64,000 nucleotides of DNA from Chitinophagaceae bacterium 26-R-25 (GTDB lineage Bacteria; Bacteroidota; Bacteroidia; Chitinophagales; Chitinophagaceae). The stretch is from contig JARWSJ010000001.1 in assembly GCA_029906195.1 (NCBI GenBank), positions 1,922,001 through 1,986,000 on the forward strand, in the 5' to 3' direction. The notes beneath the pieces were generated by a model. It did not search any database and had not been told where the DNA came from. It saw nothing but the letters and a program-made list of their open reading frames with translations. Positions 42,819 to 51,154 of the stretch are shown here, piece by piece. Position numbers and translations under genes: made by a program. Numbering within the stretch: the stretch's first letter is position 1; every line of letters begins with the position of its first letter.

Positions 42819-43766
42819 ATGTTGAAAAAACTCTTTTTTGTTGTTGGTATTATCGGTCTATATCTTTCAATGGTGTCGTTGAAGAAGCAAACACCCGTGG
42901 CTGATCAGCAACAGGAACCTGTTATTAAGAAAAATTCTGTACGCACTTTAATCATCGATCCCGGTCATGGTGGAATTGACCCGGGTTGTCATGGACTTTT
43001 TTCCAAGGAGAAAGATGTGGCCCTGCAAATAAGCCTGAAATTGGGCAAAGCTATCCAGGAGGCATACCCGGATATGAAAATTATTTTTACACGCACAACC
43101 GATATTTTACCCGGCAACTTCAATAATATTGGCCAGTCGCTTCGCTACCGTGCCGAACTTGCCAATAAATCAAAAGCAGACCTCTTCCTGTGTATACACT
43201 GTGATGCGGTAAGGACCCCCGGTGGATGGTATGAAAAACGCGTGATCGGTCACAAACCAAAGACGGTTTATGTAGGAAAGGGTAAGCATCGCCGTAAAAA
43301 AGTAGTGAACGAGCCTATATATCAGAGTTACTATGTAGAAAATAAGGTGAACGGGCCCTCAACCTATATCTGGGCCGCTGACAGAAGCGAGAGCAAAAGC
43401 GAAAATATTGACATGGGCGATGAAGGCGGTGAAAACATCGAAGACTCTTTGAACGTGCTTGACCTTAACTCTCCAGAGGCAAGAATTCGTGCGCAGCTTT
43501 ATACAAAATACTTCTTTAAAAACAGTTATACGATTGCCAGCTACGTACAGGACGAGTTTAAAAAAGCAGGTCGCAATGACAAAGGCGTTTTGCAAAGAAA
43601 CAACAAAGGTATCTGGGTGCTGCAAGCGACAGGCATGCCAAGTATCCTTGTAGAAACTGGTTATCTTACAAACAAAGAAGAGGAAAAATATCTTAACAGC
43701 GAAGACGGCCAAAACGAGGTCGTTGATAATATAGTTTCAGCATTGAAACGCTATACGGGCAACTAA
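42819..43766 (+). CDS. N-acetylmuramoyl-L-alanine amidase (Amidase_3 family)
   Basis: From the ATG at 42819 the protein has 315 residues: an N-terminal membrane helix or signal (LFFVVGIIGLYLSMVSL), then the Amidase_3 domain. Zinc ligands are in 'IDPGHGGIDPGCHG' (H and downstream E), 'FLCIHCD' and the C-terminal 'SILVETGYLTNKEEEKYL' with the catalytic Glu. A charged insertion (about residues 145-215, 'GWYEKRVIGHKPKTVYVGKGKHRRKKV') separates conserved blocks, which may be a regulatory loop like those of cell-division amidases. A GTG-started extension from 42744 exists but adds non-signal residues. The amidase cuts stem peptides from peptidoglycan glycan strands during cell separation. Confidence 0.93.
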   Translation: MLKKLFFVVGIIGLYLSMVSLKKQTPVADQQQEPVIKKNSVRTLIIDPGHGGIDPGCHGLFSKEKDVALQISLKLGKAIQEAYPDMKIIFTRTTDILPGNFNNIGQSLRYRAELANKSKADLFLCIHCDAVRTPGGWYEKRVIGHKPKTVYVGKGKHRRKKVVNEPIYQSYYVENKVNGPSTYIWAADRSESKSENIDMGDEGGENIEDSLNVLDLNSPEARIRAQLYTKYFFKNSYTIASYVQDEFKKAGRNDKGVLQRNNKGIWVLQATGMPSILVETGYLTNKEEEKYLNSEDGQNEVVDNIVSALKRYTGN

Positions 43767-43767
43767 T

Positions 43768-43849
43768 CAGGAGTTAGGAAGTCAGGAGTTAGGAATTAGA
43801 ATATAGCAATCCTAACTCCTGACTTCTAATTCCTAATTTCTAATTCCTA
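43768..43849. repeat. Type A inverted repeat, near-perfect hairpin
   Basis: Left arm 43768-43800 and right arm 43809-43849 pair around an 8-base loop (units GGAGTTA, AGGAATT). It begins two bases after the amidase stop, between co-directional genes. Confidence 0.86.
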
Positions 43850-43895
43850 TAACAATCTACGTTCTCATCCGTTTACCATTCACAAACAGATTACA

Positions 43896-43903
43896 TACAT
43901 TTG
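43896..43903 (+). promoter_or_regulatory. -7 box upstream of the MlaD-like gene (TACATTTG)
   Basis: Exact TAnnTTTG match about 70 bases upstream of the ATG at 43973. It suggests a promoter separate from that of the amidase. Confidence 0.5.
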
Positions 43904-43972
43904 TGCGGTTATAGCGTCATGGCATTAAATTTTAACCATGACCCATAACGTTTCCGGAATAAATTAATACGA

Positions 43973-44959
43973 ATGAAAATCGCTAACGAAACAAAAATTG
44001 GCATTCTGGCTGCAGCAGCATTGGCAATACTTATCCTCGGATTTAATTACCTGAAAGGCAAAAACCTGCTTGACCCAAGCAAAAAGATCTACGCTGTATT
44101 TTCAAAAGTTGATGGAATCAACACTTCTAACCCGGTAATGATTAACGGTTTACAAGTTGGAACTATTTATAAATTACAGGAAAAAGATAAAAACCTCTCC
44201 GGCATTATCGTCATTATCAACCTGAGCAAAGACGTGAACATCCCAAACAACTCAGTGGCGGCGATCAGTCAAAGCCTTTTGGGTACGCCATCAATAAATA
44301 TCGCCCTGGGCGATTCTAGATTGTATCTGCAAGACGGCGACACGTTGCTTTCTAAAGATATTCCCGGCCTGGTGGACCAGTTACAGGCTACACTTTCCCC
44401 AACCTTAGAAAGCGTAAATGGCACCTTGAAATCGCTGGATTCCGCAATAGAAGTGATCGGCGGTTATTTCGATCCTAAAACAAAAAACAATTTCCAGACA
44501 ATCATCGGGAACTTGTCTATTGCATCTGCTTCACTGGACCGACTTTTAAATGATCAGTCTGGCGCTTTGGCAAAATCACTTACAAACCTGAATTCCTTTA
44601 CTGGCAATCTGGCAAACAATAACGATAAAATCACTGGTTCTTTGAACAACCTTGAAACGGCTACCAATAAATTCGCCAACCTGAAACTGGATGAAACGCT
44701 GGCCTCTTTACAGGGCACGCTTAACCAGTTGAACGCGGTTGTTAAAAAAGCCAACAGCAACGATGGCAGCCTCGGTTTGTTAATGAACGACCCTAAGTTG
44801 TACAAGAACCTTGAGAACACGAGCCGCAGCCTTAATATATTATTAGATGATTTGCGTGTACATCCAAAACGTTATGTAAGCATTTCAGTATTTGGCAAAA
44901 AAGATAAAGGAACTCCGTTGTCAGCACCGCTGGCTGATTCTACCAAAGCAACTAATTAA
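43973..44959 (+). CDS. MlaD/MCE-domain lipid-transport protein
   Basis: The 328-residue protein has an N-terminal membrane helix (residues 10-27, 'GILAAAALAILILGFNYL') and an MCE domain (about 35-125, 'YAVFSKVDGINTSNPVMINGLQVGTIYKL' and 'ISQSLLGTPSINIALG'). A long, mostly helical C-terminal region has repeated 'LNNLETATNKFANL'-type segments. MCE proteins form the periplasmic hexamers of ABC lipid transporters such as Mla. No ABC ATPase or permease is next to it here. Its stop overlaps the start of the next gene by one base (TAATG), so the two are translationally coupled. Confidence 0.92.
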   Translation: MKIANETKIGILAAAALAILILGFNYLKGKNLLDPSKKIYAVFSKVDGINTSNPVMINGLQVGTIYKLQEKDKNLSGIIVIINLSKDVNIPNNSVAAISQSLLGTPSINIALGDSRLYLQDGDTLLSKDIPGLVDQLQATLSPTLESVNGTLKSLDSAIEVIGGYFDPKTKNNFQTIIGNLSIASASLDRLLNDQSGALAKSLTNLNSFTGNLANNNDKITGSLNNLETATNKFANLKLDETLASLQGTLNQLNAVVKKANSNDGSLGLLMNDPKLYKNLENTSRSLNILLDDLRVHPKRYVSISVFGKKDKGTPLSAPLADSTKATN

Positions 44960-46710
44960 TGTTAATGAACCGTTTTTTTTCAGGTGTCCTGCTATTTGCA
45001 TGTGGATTGTTAATGCAGCATTCAGCCAGAGCGCAGGAGCCGGTAGGACGTGCGATAAACAGCGATACTACCCGGCCGATACATTTCAGTGGGCTTAAAC
45101 TGACCGATACCAAGCTGGATTCGATCAGAGAAAATACTATTATCGTTGGGCAGGTCTTTTTTATTGATCGGTCAACTAAATTCTATTGCGACAGTGCCAT
45201 ATACCGCCAACCGGAAGATGTCGTGGAAGCGTTCGGACACGTGCATATCATAGACAGCGACACCGTGCATGCATGGGGAGACTACATGATCTACTATAAA
45301 GCCACCCGTATCGCCACGCTGAAAAAAAATGTAAAGATGACCGATGGTAAGGCGACACTTACCACGGATGAATTCGAATACAACTCAGCCTACAAAACCG
45401 GCACTTACAGAAACGGCGGAAAACTGGTAAATGGCAAAACCGTGATGACAAGCACCGACGCCATTTATTATTCTGAAATAAAGGATGTCTATTTCAAGAA
45501 CAATGTAAAGCTTCGCGACCCGCAGTACAAGCTCGATTCAGATTCTTTGCTGTACAACACACAATCGCAGATAGCCACCTTCATTACTAAAACATATATC
45601 GAGGATAGCACTAAGAAAAAGATTACAACCACCGAAGGCTATTACGATACTAAGAATAAGGCGGCCTCCTTTACAAAAAGAACAACCGTAGTTGATGGCT
45701 CCTCAACAATTACGGCAAATAATTTGAGCTTTGATGATCAAACCGGAGCAAACCTTGCAACGGGAAATGTTGTTTTTACCGACACCGCTCAGAACATTTC
45801 TATTATATCCAACAGAATGCAAGGCAATCGTAATACCAATACGATGACTGCTACAGAGCAGCCGCTGGCAATCATAAAACAGGATAAAGACTCCATTTAT
45901 ATTTCAGCTGATATTCTTTTTTCCGGCATGCTGGATGATACTACCGCTAAAAAAGATACGCTGATGATAAAAAACGTTAAGCAGTCAAAAGCTGATAGCG
46001 TGAAAAAAGATTCTGTCAATAACGGCAAGAGATACCTGCTGGGCTACTACAACGTGCGCATATACTCCGACTCTACGCAGGCAATATGCGACAGCTTGTA
46101 TTACTCCGGAGCAGATTCCATTTTCCGTCTCATCACCCACCCGATCGTATGGGCAAGCAAAAGCCAGGTCACAGGTGACACGATCTATTTGTACACGCAA
46201 AACAAAAAGCCTTCACGTTTCTACGTTTTCGAAAACGGCATAGTGATCAACAGGCTGGATGAAGGCGGATACTACAATCAATTGCAGGGGCACACGATCA
46301 ACGGCTATTTTAAAGATGGCGAGATCGATTACGTGCGTGCAAAAGGAAGTGCGGAAAGCATTTATTATGCACAGGATGAACACAAGGCTTTTGTGGGTGT
46401 AAACCGTGCAACCGGCGACATCATTGACATTCGCTTCGTAAACAAAGAAGTGAATAAAGTCGTTTTCATCAGTGAAGTCAGTGGAACCATGTATCCTTTC
46501 CGCCAGGTGAACAACGATGATATGCGTTTGAAAAATTTCAAATGGATGGATGAATATCGTCCGAAAACAAAATTCGAGTTGTTTGAACCACCCCAGAAAA
46601 AATTCAAACTTAAAGAAGACAACAAAGACGACGAGGACGAAGAAGACAACAAGAAGCCTGAAGAAAAGCCCGTAGCCAAACCCGATAGTACGGCTAAGAA
46701 AGTGCAATAA
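44959..46710 (+). CDS. OstA-like (LptA/LptD N-domain-like) exported protein
   Basis: The 583-residue protein has a signal peptide (RFFSGVLLFACGLLMQHSARAQ) and repeated beta-strand blocks of the OstA/LptA jellyroll type: 'YCDSAIYRQPEDVVEAFGHVHIIDSDTVHAWGDYMIYY', then several 'GYYDTKNKAASF' and 'YYNVRIYSDSTQAICDSLYYSGADSIFR' segments. The C-terminal 40 residues are rich in K, E, D and P. LptA-like jellyroll proteins bridge the periplasm and carry lipopolysaccharide from inner to outer membrane. Its one-base overlap with the MlaD-like gene argues for joint expression. A later ATG at 44965 could also be used. Confidence 0.88.
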   Translation: MLMNRFFSGVLLFACGLLMQHSARAQEPVGRAINSDTTRPIHFSGLKLTDTKLDSIRENTIIVGQVFFIDRSTKFYCDSAIYRQPEDVVEAFGHVHIIDSDTVHAWGDYMIYYKATRIATLKKNVKMTDGKATLTTDEFEYNSAYKTGTYRNGGKLVNGKTVMTSTDAIYYSEIKDVYFKNNVKLRDPQYKLDSDSLLYNTQSQIATFITKTYIEDSTKKKITTTEGYYDTKNKAASFTKRTTVVDGSSTITANNLSFDDQTGANLATGNVVFTDTAQNISIISNRMQGNRNTNTMTATEQPLAIIKQDKDSIYISADILFSGMLDDTTAKKDTLMIKNVKQSKADSVKKDSVNNGKRYLLGYYNVRIYSDSTQAICDSLYYSGADSIFRLITHPIVWASKSQVTGDTIYLYTQNKKPSRFYVFENGIVINRLDEGGYYNQLQGHTINGYFKDGEIDYVRAKGSAESIYYAQDEHKAFVGVNRATGDIIDIRFVNKEVNKVVFISEVSGTMYPFRQVNNDDMRLKNFKWMDEYRPKTKFELFEPPQKKFKLKEDNKDDEDEEDNKKPEEKPVAKPDSTAKKVQ

Positions 46711-46737
46711 CCTTACATGCGTTGGTTCTCAAATATT

Positions 46738-46836
46738 TACCACTAAGACACTAAGGACACTAAGCCTCACTAAGGGTTGTTTTAAATTCAAGCCTCCCTT
46801 AGTGAAACTTAGTGTCCTTAGTGCCTTAGTGGTAAA
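46738..46836. repeat. Type F inverted repeat (8-9-base period, CACTAAGGA/TCCTTAGTG)
   Basis: Left arm 46738-46780 (CACTAAGAC, ACTAAGGACAC) and right arm 46796-46836 (CTTAGTGTCCTTAGTGCC) pair across about 15 bases. Confidence 0.86.
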
Positions 46837-46932
46837 CGAAAGTCTTGCACATTACAATTGTCAGCGTTTTAGACAAAAGCAATCGCGCCCAAAAATTCCA
46901 CTAACGAAGTTGAATACAGTATCTTCGATCAC

Positions 46933-48129
46933 ATGGCGTCCATAAAAAAGATTCTACAGGGAGGTATAGTTGGCATAGTTCAGCCAATTTCAGATTTTAT
47001 TAAAGACAGCAGAGCAGTCGGTATTACATTGCTGGCCTGCACCATCATTTCGATGGTATTGTCCAACACACAGTTTGCTCAATCCTATATTTCTTTTTGG
47101 GAAAAACCTTTTCATTTTCCGGGAAACCTTCATCTGCCCCACCACCTCCTTCACTGGATCAACGATTTTTTAATGGCCATCTTCTTTTTCTTAGTGGGCA
47201 TGGAAATCAAGCAGGAATTACTGACCGGAGAACTATCCACCTTTCGCAAAGCCATTTTACCAATAGCCGCGGCTCTCGGCGGTATGTTGTTTCCCGCAAT
47301 TATTTATTCATTTATCAATAAAGGAACACCCTACATAAACGGATGGGGCATTCCAATGGCAACGGATATTGCTTTTTCTTTGGGCGTGGCATCGCTGTTA
47401 GGTTCCAGGGTGCCTGTTTCCTTAAAAATATTCCTAATGGCACTAGCCATTATTGATGATCTCGGCGCCATATTGGTCATTGCGCTGTTTTACGGCGGCG
47501 CCATTCAATGGAACTACCTGTTGTGCGGCGCGTTGGTCTGCGGAGTACTGGGTTTGCTTTTCTATCTCAAAAAACTAAACATCTTCCTGTCGATCCTCCT
47601 GGGACTGCTGTTGTGGTATTGTGTGTTTAATTCCGGCATTCACGCCACGATAGCCGGTGTTGTGATGGCGATGTTTATACCTGTCGGCAAACTGGAACAT
47701 TATATGCACAAGATCCACGTGCCGGTAAACTTTGTTATCCTGCCATTATTTGCCCTGGCAAATACGGCGATCGTTATTCCCGGAAATTTCATTGCCAACC
47801 TGAATACAAGCCTCAGCTGGGGCGTAATGTTAGGGCTACTTCTTGGCAAACCATTGGGAATCACTATTTTATCTTTTATTGCTGTAAAATTGAAACTAGG
47901 CGAAATGCCCTCCGGCACTTCATGGGGGCAAATGATCGGAATAGGATTATTGGCGGGAATCGGTTTTACAATGTCAATTTTTATCACCATGCTGGCTTTT
48001 GATACACAAGAATTTCAGGACATTTCAAAAATTGCAGTATTAATTGGTTCTCTTGCAGCAATTTTATGTGGTTTTGTTGTCTTGTATTTCTGTGGACGGA
48101 AAGCTGACCGCTTAACGCATAACGCCTAA
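46933..48129 (+). CDS. nhaA: Na+/H+ antiporter NhaA
   Basis: The 398-residue protein has about twelve membrane helices and the NhaA signatures. These include 'FFFLVGMEIKQELLTGEL' (helix II region), 'WGIPMATDIAFSLGVASLLGSRVP' and 'ALAIIDDLGAILVIALFYGG', in which the two aspartates are the ion-binding pair. It exports Na+ in exchange for two H+ and helps with salt and alkaline stress. The last residues (RLTHNA) and the stop are encoded by type D repeat units (CGCTTAACGC, ATAACGCCTAACGC), so the natural C-terminus is repeat-derived. A near -7 match (TATCTTCG, 46919) lies just upstream. Confidence 0.97.
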   Translation: MASIKKILQGGIVGIVQPISDFIKDSRAVGITLLACTIISMVLSNTQFAQSYISFWEKPFHFPGNLHLPHHLLHWINDFLMAIFFFLVGMEIKQELLTGELSTFRKAILPIAAALGGMLFPAIIYSFINKGTPYINGWGIPMATDIAFSLGVASLLGSRVPVSLKIFLMALAIIDDLGAILVIALFYGGAIQWNYLLCGALVCGVLGLLFYLKKLNIFLSILLGLLLWYCVFNSGIHATIAGVVMAMFIPVGKLEHYMHKIHVPVNFVILPLFALANTAIVIPGNFIANLNTSLSWGVMLGLLLGKPLGITILSFIAVKLKLGEMPSGTSWGQMIGIGLLAGIGFTMSIFITMLAFDTQEFQDISKIAVLIGSLAAILCGFVVLYFCGRKADRLTHNA

Positions 48130-48182
48130 CGCTGTGATCTCCGAAATTCGGCCACTTGGCGTTACACGTTAGCATTAATCGT
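48107..48182. repeat. Type D inverted repeat covering the nhaA stop
   Basis: Left arm 48107-48130 overlaps the last seven codons of nhaA. Right arm 48159-48182 contains GGCGTTACACGTTAGCATTAA. Confidence 0.8.
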
Positions 48183-48280
48183 TCAGCCTAGTTAAGGGTT
48201 TCTTAAAATGAGACGCTTTGCGAAAAACCAGCAATCTAATTGTTTAATACCAACGTAACTTAGGTACTTATTTCAAAAAA

Positions 48281-48285
48281 AGGAG
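48281..48285 (+). promoter_or_regulatory. Shine-Dalgarno-like AGGAG before msrA
   Basis: AGGAG six bases upstream of the ATG at 48292, after a run of A's. Such sites are rare in this window, and it supports the first of three closely spaced ATGs (48292, 48298, 48304). Confidence 0.5.
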
Positions 48286-48291
48286 TATAGT

Positions 48292-48984
48292 ATGATAATG
48301 AAGATGCCGATAACTACAAATTTACTTTCGCTGTTATTCTTTTCACTCTATTCGTGTGCTCCGAAAGAAAATATTAATAATGCTATGGCTAATAATTTAA
48401 CAACAAAAAACTCGGCGGTTGCAGCGTCGGCAAGCGACACTGTAACGGATACCGTCACCTTTGGTGCGGGTTGCTTTTGGTGCGTGGAGGCTGTATTCGA
48501 GCAGCTTAATGGCGTTTTAAAAGTTACGTCCGGCTATTCCGGCGGTCATGTTGCAAACCCAACCTACGAACAGGTTTGCGAAAAAAATACCGGTCACGTG
48601 GAAGTGGCGCAGATCGTGTTTGATCCTTCCAAAATTTCATATGACGAATTGCTGGAAGTATTCTGGCAAACGCACGACCCGACCACGCTTGACAGACAGG
48701 GAAATGATGCCGGCCCGCAGTACAGAAGTGTGATCTTTTACAAGAGCGAAGAACAAAAACAAAAAGCAGAACACTATAAAGCAGAGCTGGATAAAAGCGG
48801 TGCATGGAGCAAGCCAATCGTAACTACCATAGAACCGCTGAAGAACTTCTACCCTGCTGAAAACTATCATCAGAACTATTATGTAAACAATACTTCTCAG
48901 CCTTATTGCTATTACGTGATCAGGCCAAAAATGGAAAAATTCGAGAAGGTGTTTAAGGATAAGTTGAAGAAGAAAACGAACTAA
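48292..48984 (+). CDS. msrA: Peptide-methionine (S)-S-oxide reductase, lipoprotein form
   Basis: The 230-residue protein has a lipoprotein signal (MPITTNLLSLLFFSLYSC, Cys22), a linker, and the MsrA domain from about residue 60. The catalytic motif is 'FGAGCFWCVEAVFEQL', and 'SGYSGGHVANPTYEQV', 'TGHVEVAQIVFDPSKISYDELLEVFWQTHDPT' and 'GPQYRSVIFY' complete the signature. It repairs oxidised methionine in exported or membrane proteins; the lipid anchor places it in the periplasm, unlike cytoplasmic MsrA. A terminator follows the stop by about 40 bases. Confidence 0.96.
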   Translation: MIMKMPITTNLLSLLFFSLYSCAPKENINNAMANNLTTKNSAVAASASDTVTDTVTFGAGCFWCVEAVFEQLNGVLKVTSGYSGGHVANPTYEQVCEKNTGHVEVAQIVFDPSKISYDELLEVFWQTHDPTTLDRQGNDAGPQYRSVIFYKSEEQKQKAEHYKAELDKSGAWSKPIVTTIEPLKNFYPAENYHQNYYVNNTSQPYCYYVIRPKMEKFEKVFKDKLKKKTN

Positions 48985-49022
48985 GTTTTGAGTTTTCAGA
49001 TGTAACACACTTTTACGATATC

Positions 49023-49049
49023 AGGCTGTCAGAAATGGCAGCCTTTTTT
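49023..49049 (+). terminator. msrA intrinsic terminator
   Basis: Stem AGGCTGTC with GGCAGCCT (one T-G pair), 6-base loop, followed by TTTTTTA on the plus strand. Confidence 0.88.
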
Positions 49050-49054
49050 ATTAC

Positions 49055-49129
49055 AACTAAGGCACTAAGAACACTTAGTTTCACTAAGAGACGTTCAAAT
49101 TTAAAACAATCCTTAGTGCCTTAGTGGTT
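49055..49129. repeat. Type F inverted repeat after msrA
   Basis: Left arm 49055-49090 (ACTAAGGCACTAAGAACAC) and right arm 49110-49129 (CCTTAGTGCCTTAGTGG). Confidence 0.83.
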
Positions 49130-49194
49130 AGAATCCGAGATGCAGCACACCAACCAGCCCCCAACTCAAAACTCATAACTCACTACTTATTTCC

Positions 49195-49202
49195 TATTTT
49201 TG
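49195..49202 (+). promoter_or_regulatory. argS -7 box (TATTTTTG)
   Basis: Exact TAnnTTTG match, 19 bases upstream of the ATG at 49222. Confidence 0.55.
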
Positions 49203-49221
49203 CCGTCCTTAATTACATTTC

Positions 49222-51000
49222 ATGGCAATAGTTCAGCATTTACAGCAGGCAGTTATACAAAGTCTGGGAAAGTTATACGAATCAACATTTACAGAGAAAG
49301 ATTTTCAGGTGAGCCAGACAAAACCCGAATTTGAGGGCGACTACACCGTGGTGATGTTTGCTTTGGTAAAACAATTGAAAAAATCACCGGATGCTATTGG
49401 AAATGAATTAGGCGAATACCTGACAGCGAATTATCCTCAATATTTTTCAGCCTACAATATTATCAAAGGCTTTTTGAACCTTACCGTTTCTGACAATTAC
49501 TGGCAGGGCATTTTGCTGGAAAATTACGAGAACGCAGCTTATGGCAGAAAGACATCAAACGGGCAGCGTGTTGTTGTAGAATATTCTTCTCCCAATACCA
49601 ACAAACCTTTGCACCTAGGGCACTTGCGCAACAACTTCCTGGGTTGGAGCACGGCAGAAATACTGAAGGCAAATGGTTATGAAATCATAAAAACCTGCAT
49701 TGCAAACGACCGTGGCATCCACATTTGCAAGAGCATGATTTCCTGGCTCGAATTTGGCAACGGTGCCACTCCGCAATCAACGGGCGTTAAAGGCGATCAC
49801 TTTGTTGGTGACTATTACGTGATGTTCGGCGATGTACAAAAAAAGCAAATGGCCGAGCTAATGGAGAAAGGCATGTCCAAAGAAGATGCCGAAAAAGAAG
49901 CCCCGATCATGAAAGCCGCTCAGCAAATGCTGGTAGACTGGGAAGCCGGAAAACCAGACGTAATGGAGCTTTGGAGGAGAATGAACAGCTGGGTATACGA
50001 AGGTTTTGACATAACTTATCAGCGCATCGGCACCGATTTCGACAAAGTATATTACGAAAGTGAAACCTATATTCTTGGTAAAAAACTCGTAGAGCAGGGT
50101 TTGCAAAAAGGCGTTTTCTTTCAAAAAGAAGACGGCAGCGTGTGGATCGATCTTACCGCTGATGGACTGGATGAAAAAATTGTGCAGCGTCGCGATGGCA
50201 CGTCCGTATACATCACGCAGGACATTGGCCTTGCCGTTGAAAAATACGAGCAATATAAATACGACCAGAGCATTTACGTGGTAGCAGACGAACAAAACTA
50301 TCACTTCAAAGTGCTGAAATTGATCTGTCAAAAGCTTGGCCTGCCTTCCGCTGATGGCATTTACCACTTGAGTTACGGAATGGTAGAATTGCCTACCGGC
50401 CGCATGAAAACACGTGAAGGTACAGTGGTTGACGCTGATGATCTTGTAGATGAGATTGTGAAAGTGGTAGAAAAACATACAGAAGAGCTGGGCAAAGTGG
50501 AAGGCTTTACAGCGACTGAATTAAAAGATCTGTACGATACAATCGGATTGGGTGCCTTGAAGTTCTATCTGCTTCGCGTTGATCCTAAAAAGCGCATGAT
50601 CTTTAATCCTGAAGAGTCAATAGATATTCATGGTTTCACAGGGCCCTTTGTACAGTACTCTTATGCGAGGATAAAATCAATTCTCAGAAAAGAAGGAGTT
50701 GATGTAAACTATAAACTGGAAGCGTCTTCTTTGCTGAAACATGAAAAAGATATCGTGGTGATGCTGGAACAATATCCGGGCATTATTGCAGAGGCCGCGA
50801 AAGAACACAACCCTTCTGTCATTGCAAGCTTTGCATTTCAATTGGCACAAGCGTTTAACTCATTCTATAATGTTCACTCTATTGCAAATGCGGAAAACGA
50901 AGAAAAGAAACAACTTCGTTTGCGCCTTGCAGTAATGACCTCAAATGTGTTGAAATCTGCCATGCATTTGTTGGGTGCAAGAGTTCCGGAGAGGATGTAA
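49222..51000 (+). CDS. argS: Arginyl-tRNA synthetase
   Basis: The 592-residue class I enzyme charges tRNA-Arg. The HIGH-type motif is 'HLGHLRNNF' (131-139), preceded by 'VVVEYSSPNTNKPL'. 'YVVADEQNYHFKVL' and 'LPTGRMKTREG' stand where other class I enzymes have KMSKS, a normal ArgS feature. The anticodon-binding C-terminal domain contains 'FVQYSYARIKSILRKEG' and ends with 'LLGARVPERM'. Full length, one promoter and a terminator 35 bases after the stop; monocistronic. Confidence 0.97.
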   Translation: MAIVQHLQQAVIQSLGKLYESTFTEKDFQVSQTKPEFEGDYTVVMFALVKQLKKSPDAIGNELGEYLTANYPQYFSAYNIIKGFLNLTVSDNYWQGILLENYENAAYGRKTSNGQRVVVEYSSPNTNKPLHLGHLRNNFLGWSTAEILKANGYEIIKTCIANDRGIHICKSMISWLEFGNGATPQSTGVKGDHFVGDYYVMFGDVQKKQMAELMEKGMSKEDAEKEAPIMKAAQQMLVDWEAGKPDVMELWRRMNSWVYEGFDITYQRIGTDFDKVYYESETYILGKKLVEQGLQKGVFFQKEDGSVWIDLTADGLDEKIVQRRDGTSVYITQDIGLAVEKYEQYKYDQSIYVVADEQNYHFKVLKLICQKLGLPSADGIYHLSYGMVELPTGRMKTREGTVVDADDLVDEIVKVVEKHTEELGKVEGFTATELKDLYDTIGLGALKFYLLRVDPKKRMIFNPEESIDIHGFTGPFVQYSYARIKSILRKEGVDVNYKLEASSLLKHEKDIVVMLEQYPGIIAEAAKEHNPSVIASFAFQLAQAFNSFYNVHSIANAENEEKKQLRLRLAVMTSNVLKSAMHLLGARVPERM

Positions 51001-51002
51001 GA

Positions 51003-51150
51003 CAAGGAATTAGAAATTAGAAATTAGGAATTAGAAAGGCCGCAATCATTACTGAATGCGGCCTTCTTAATTATGTAAAACTTAATACTAAAATGTTTCT
51101 AAGCGTGTGGCACCTCCTAATTCCTAATTCCTAACTCCTAATTCCTAGCT
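51003..51150. repeat. Type A inverted repeat enclosing the argS terminator
   Basis: Left arm 51005-51035 (GAATTAGAAATTAGA units) and right arm 51114-51150 (AATTCCTAACTCCT units) flank the argS terminator and about 45 bases of unremarkable DNA between convergent argS and the transpeptidase gene. Confidence 0.82.
51036..51070 (+). terminator. argS intrinsic terminator
   Basis: AAGGCCGCA (51036-51044) pairs perfectly with TGCGGCCTT (51057-51065). The tail CTTAA has few T's, so strength rests on the stem. Confidence 0.75.
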
Positions 51151-51154
51151 CCTC

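Noticed and set aside
49858-50478. Minus-strand frame of 206 codons opposite argS.
   Set aside because: Shadow of argS with an aromatic, low-information translation.
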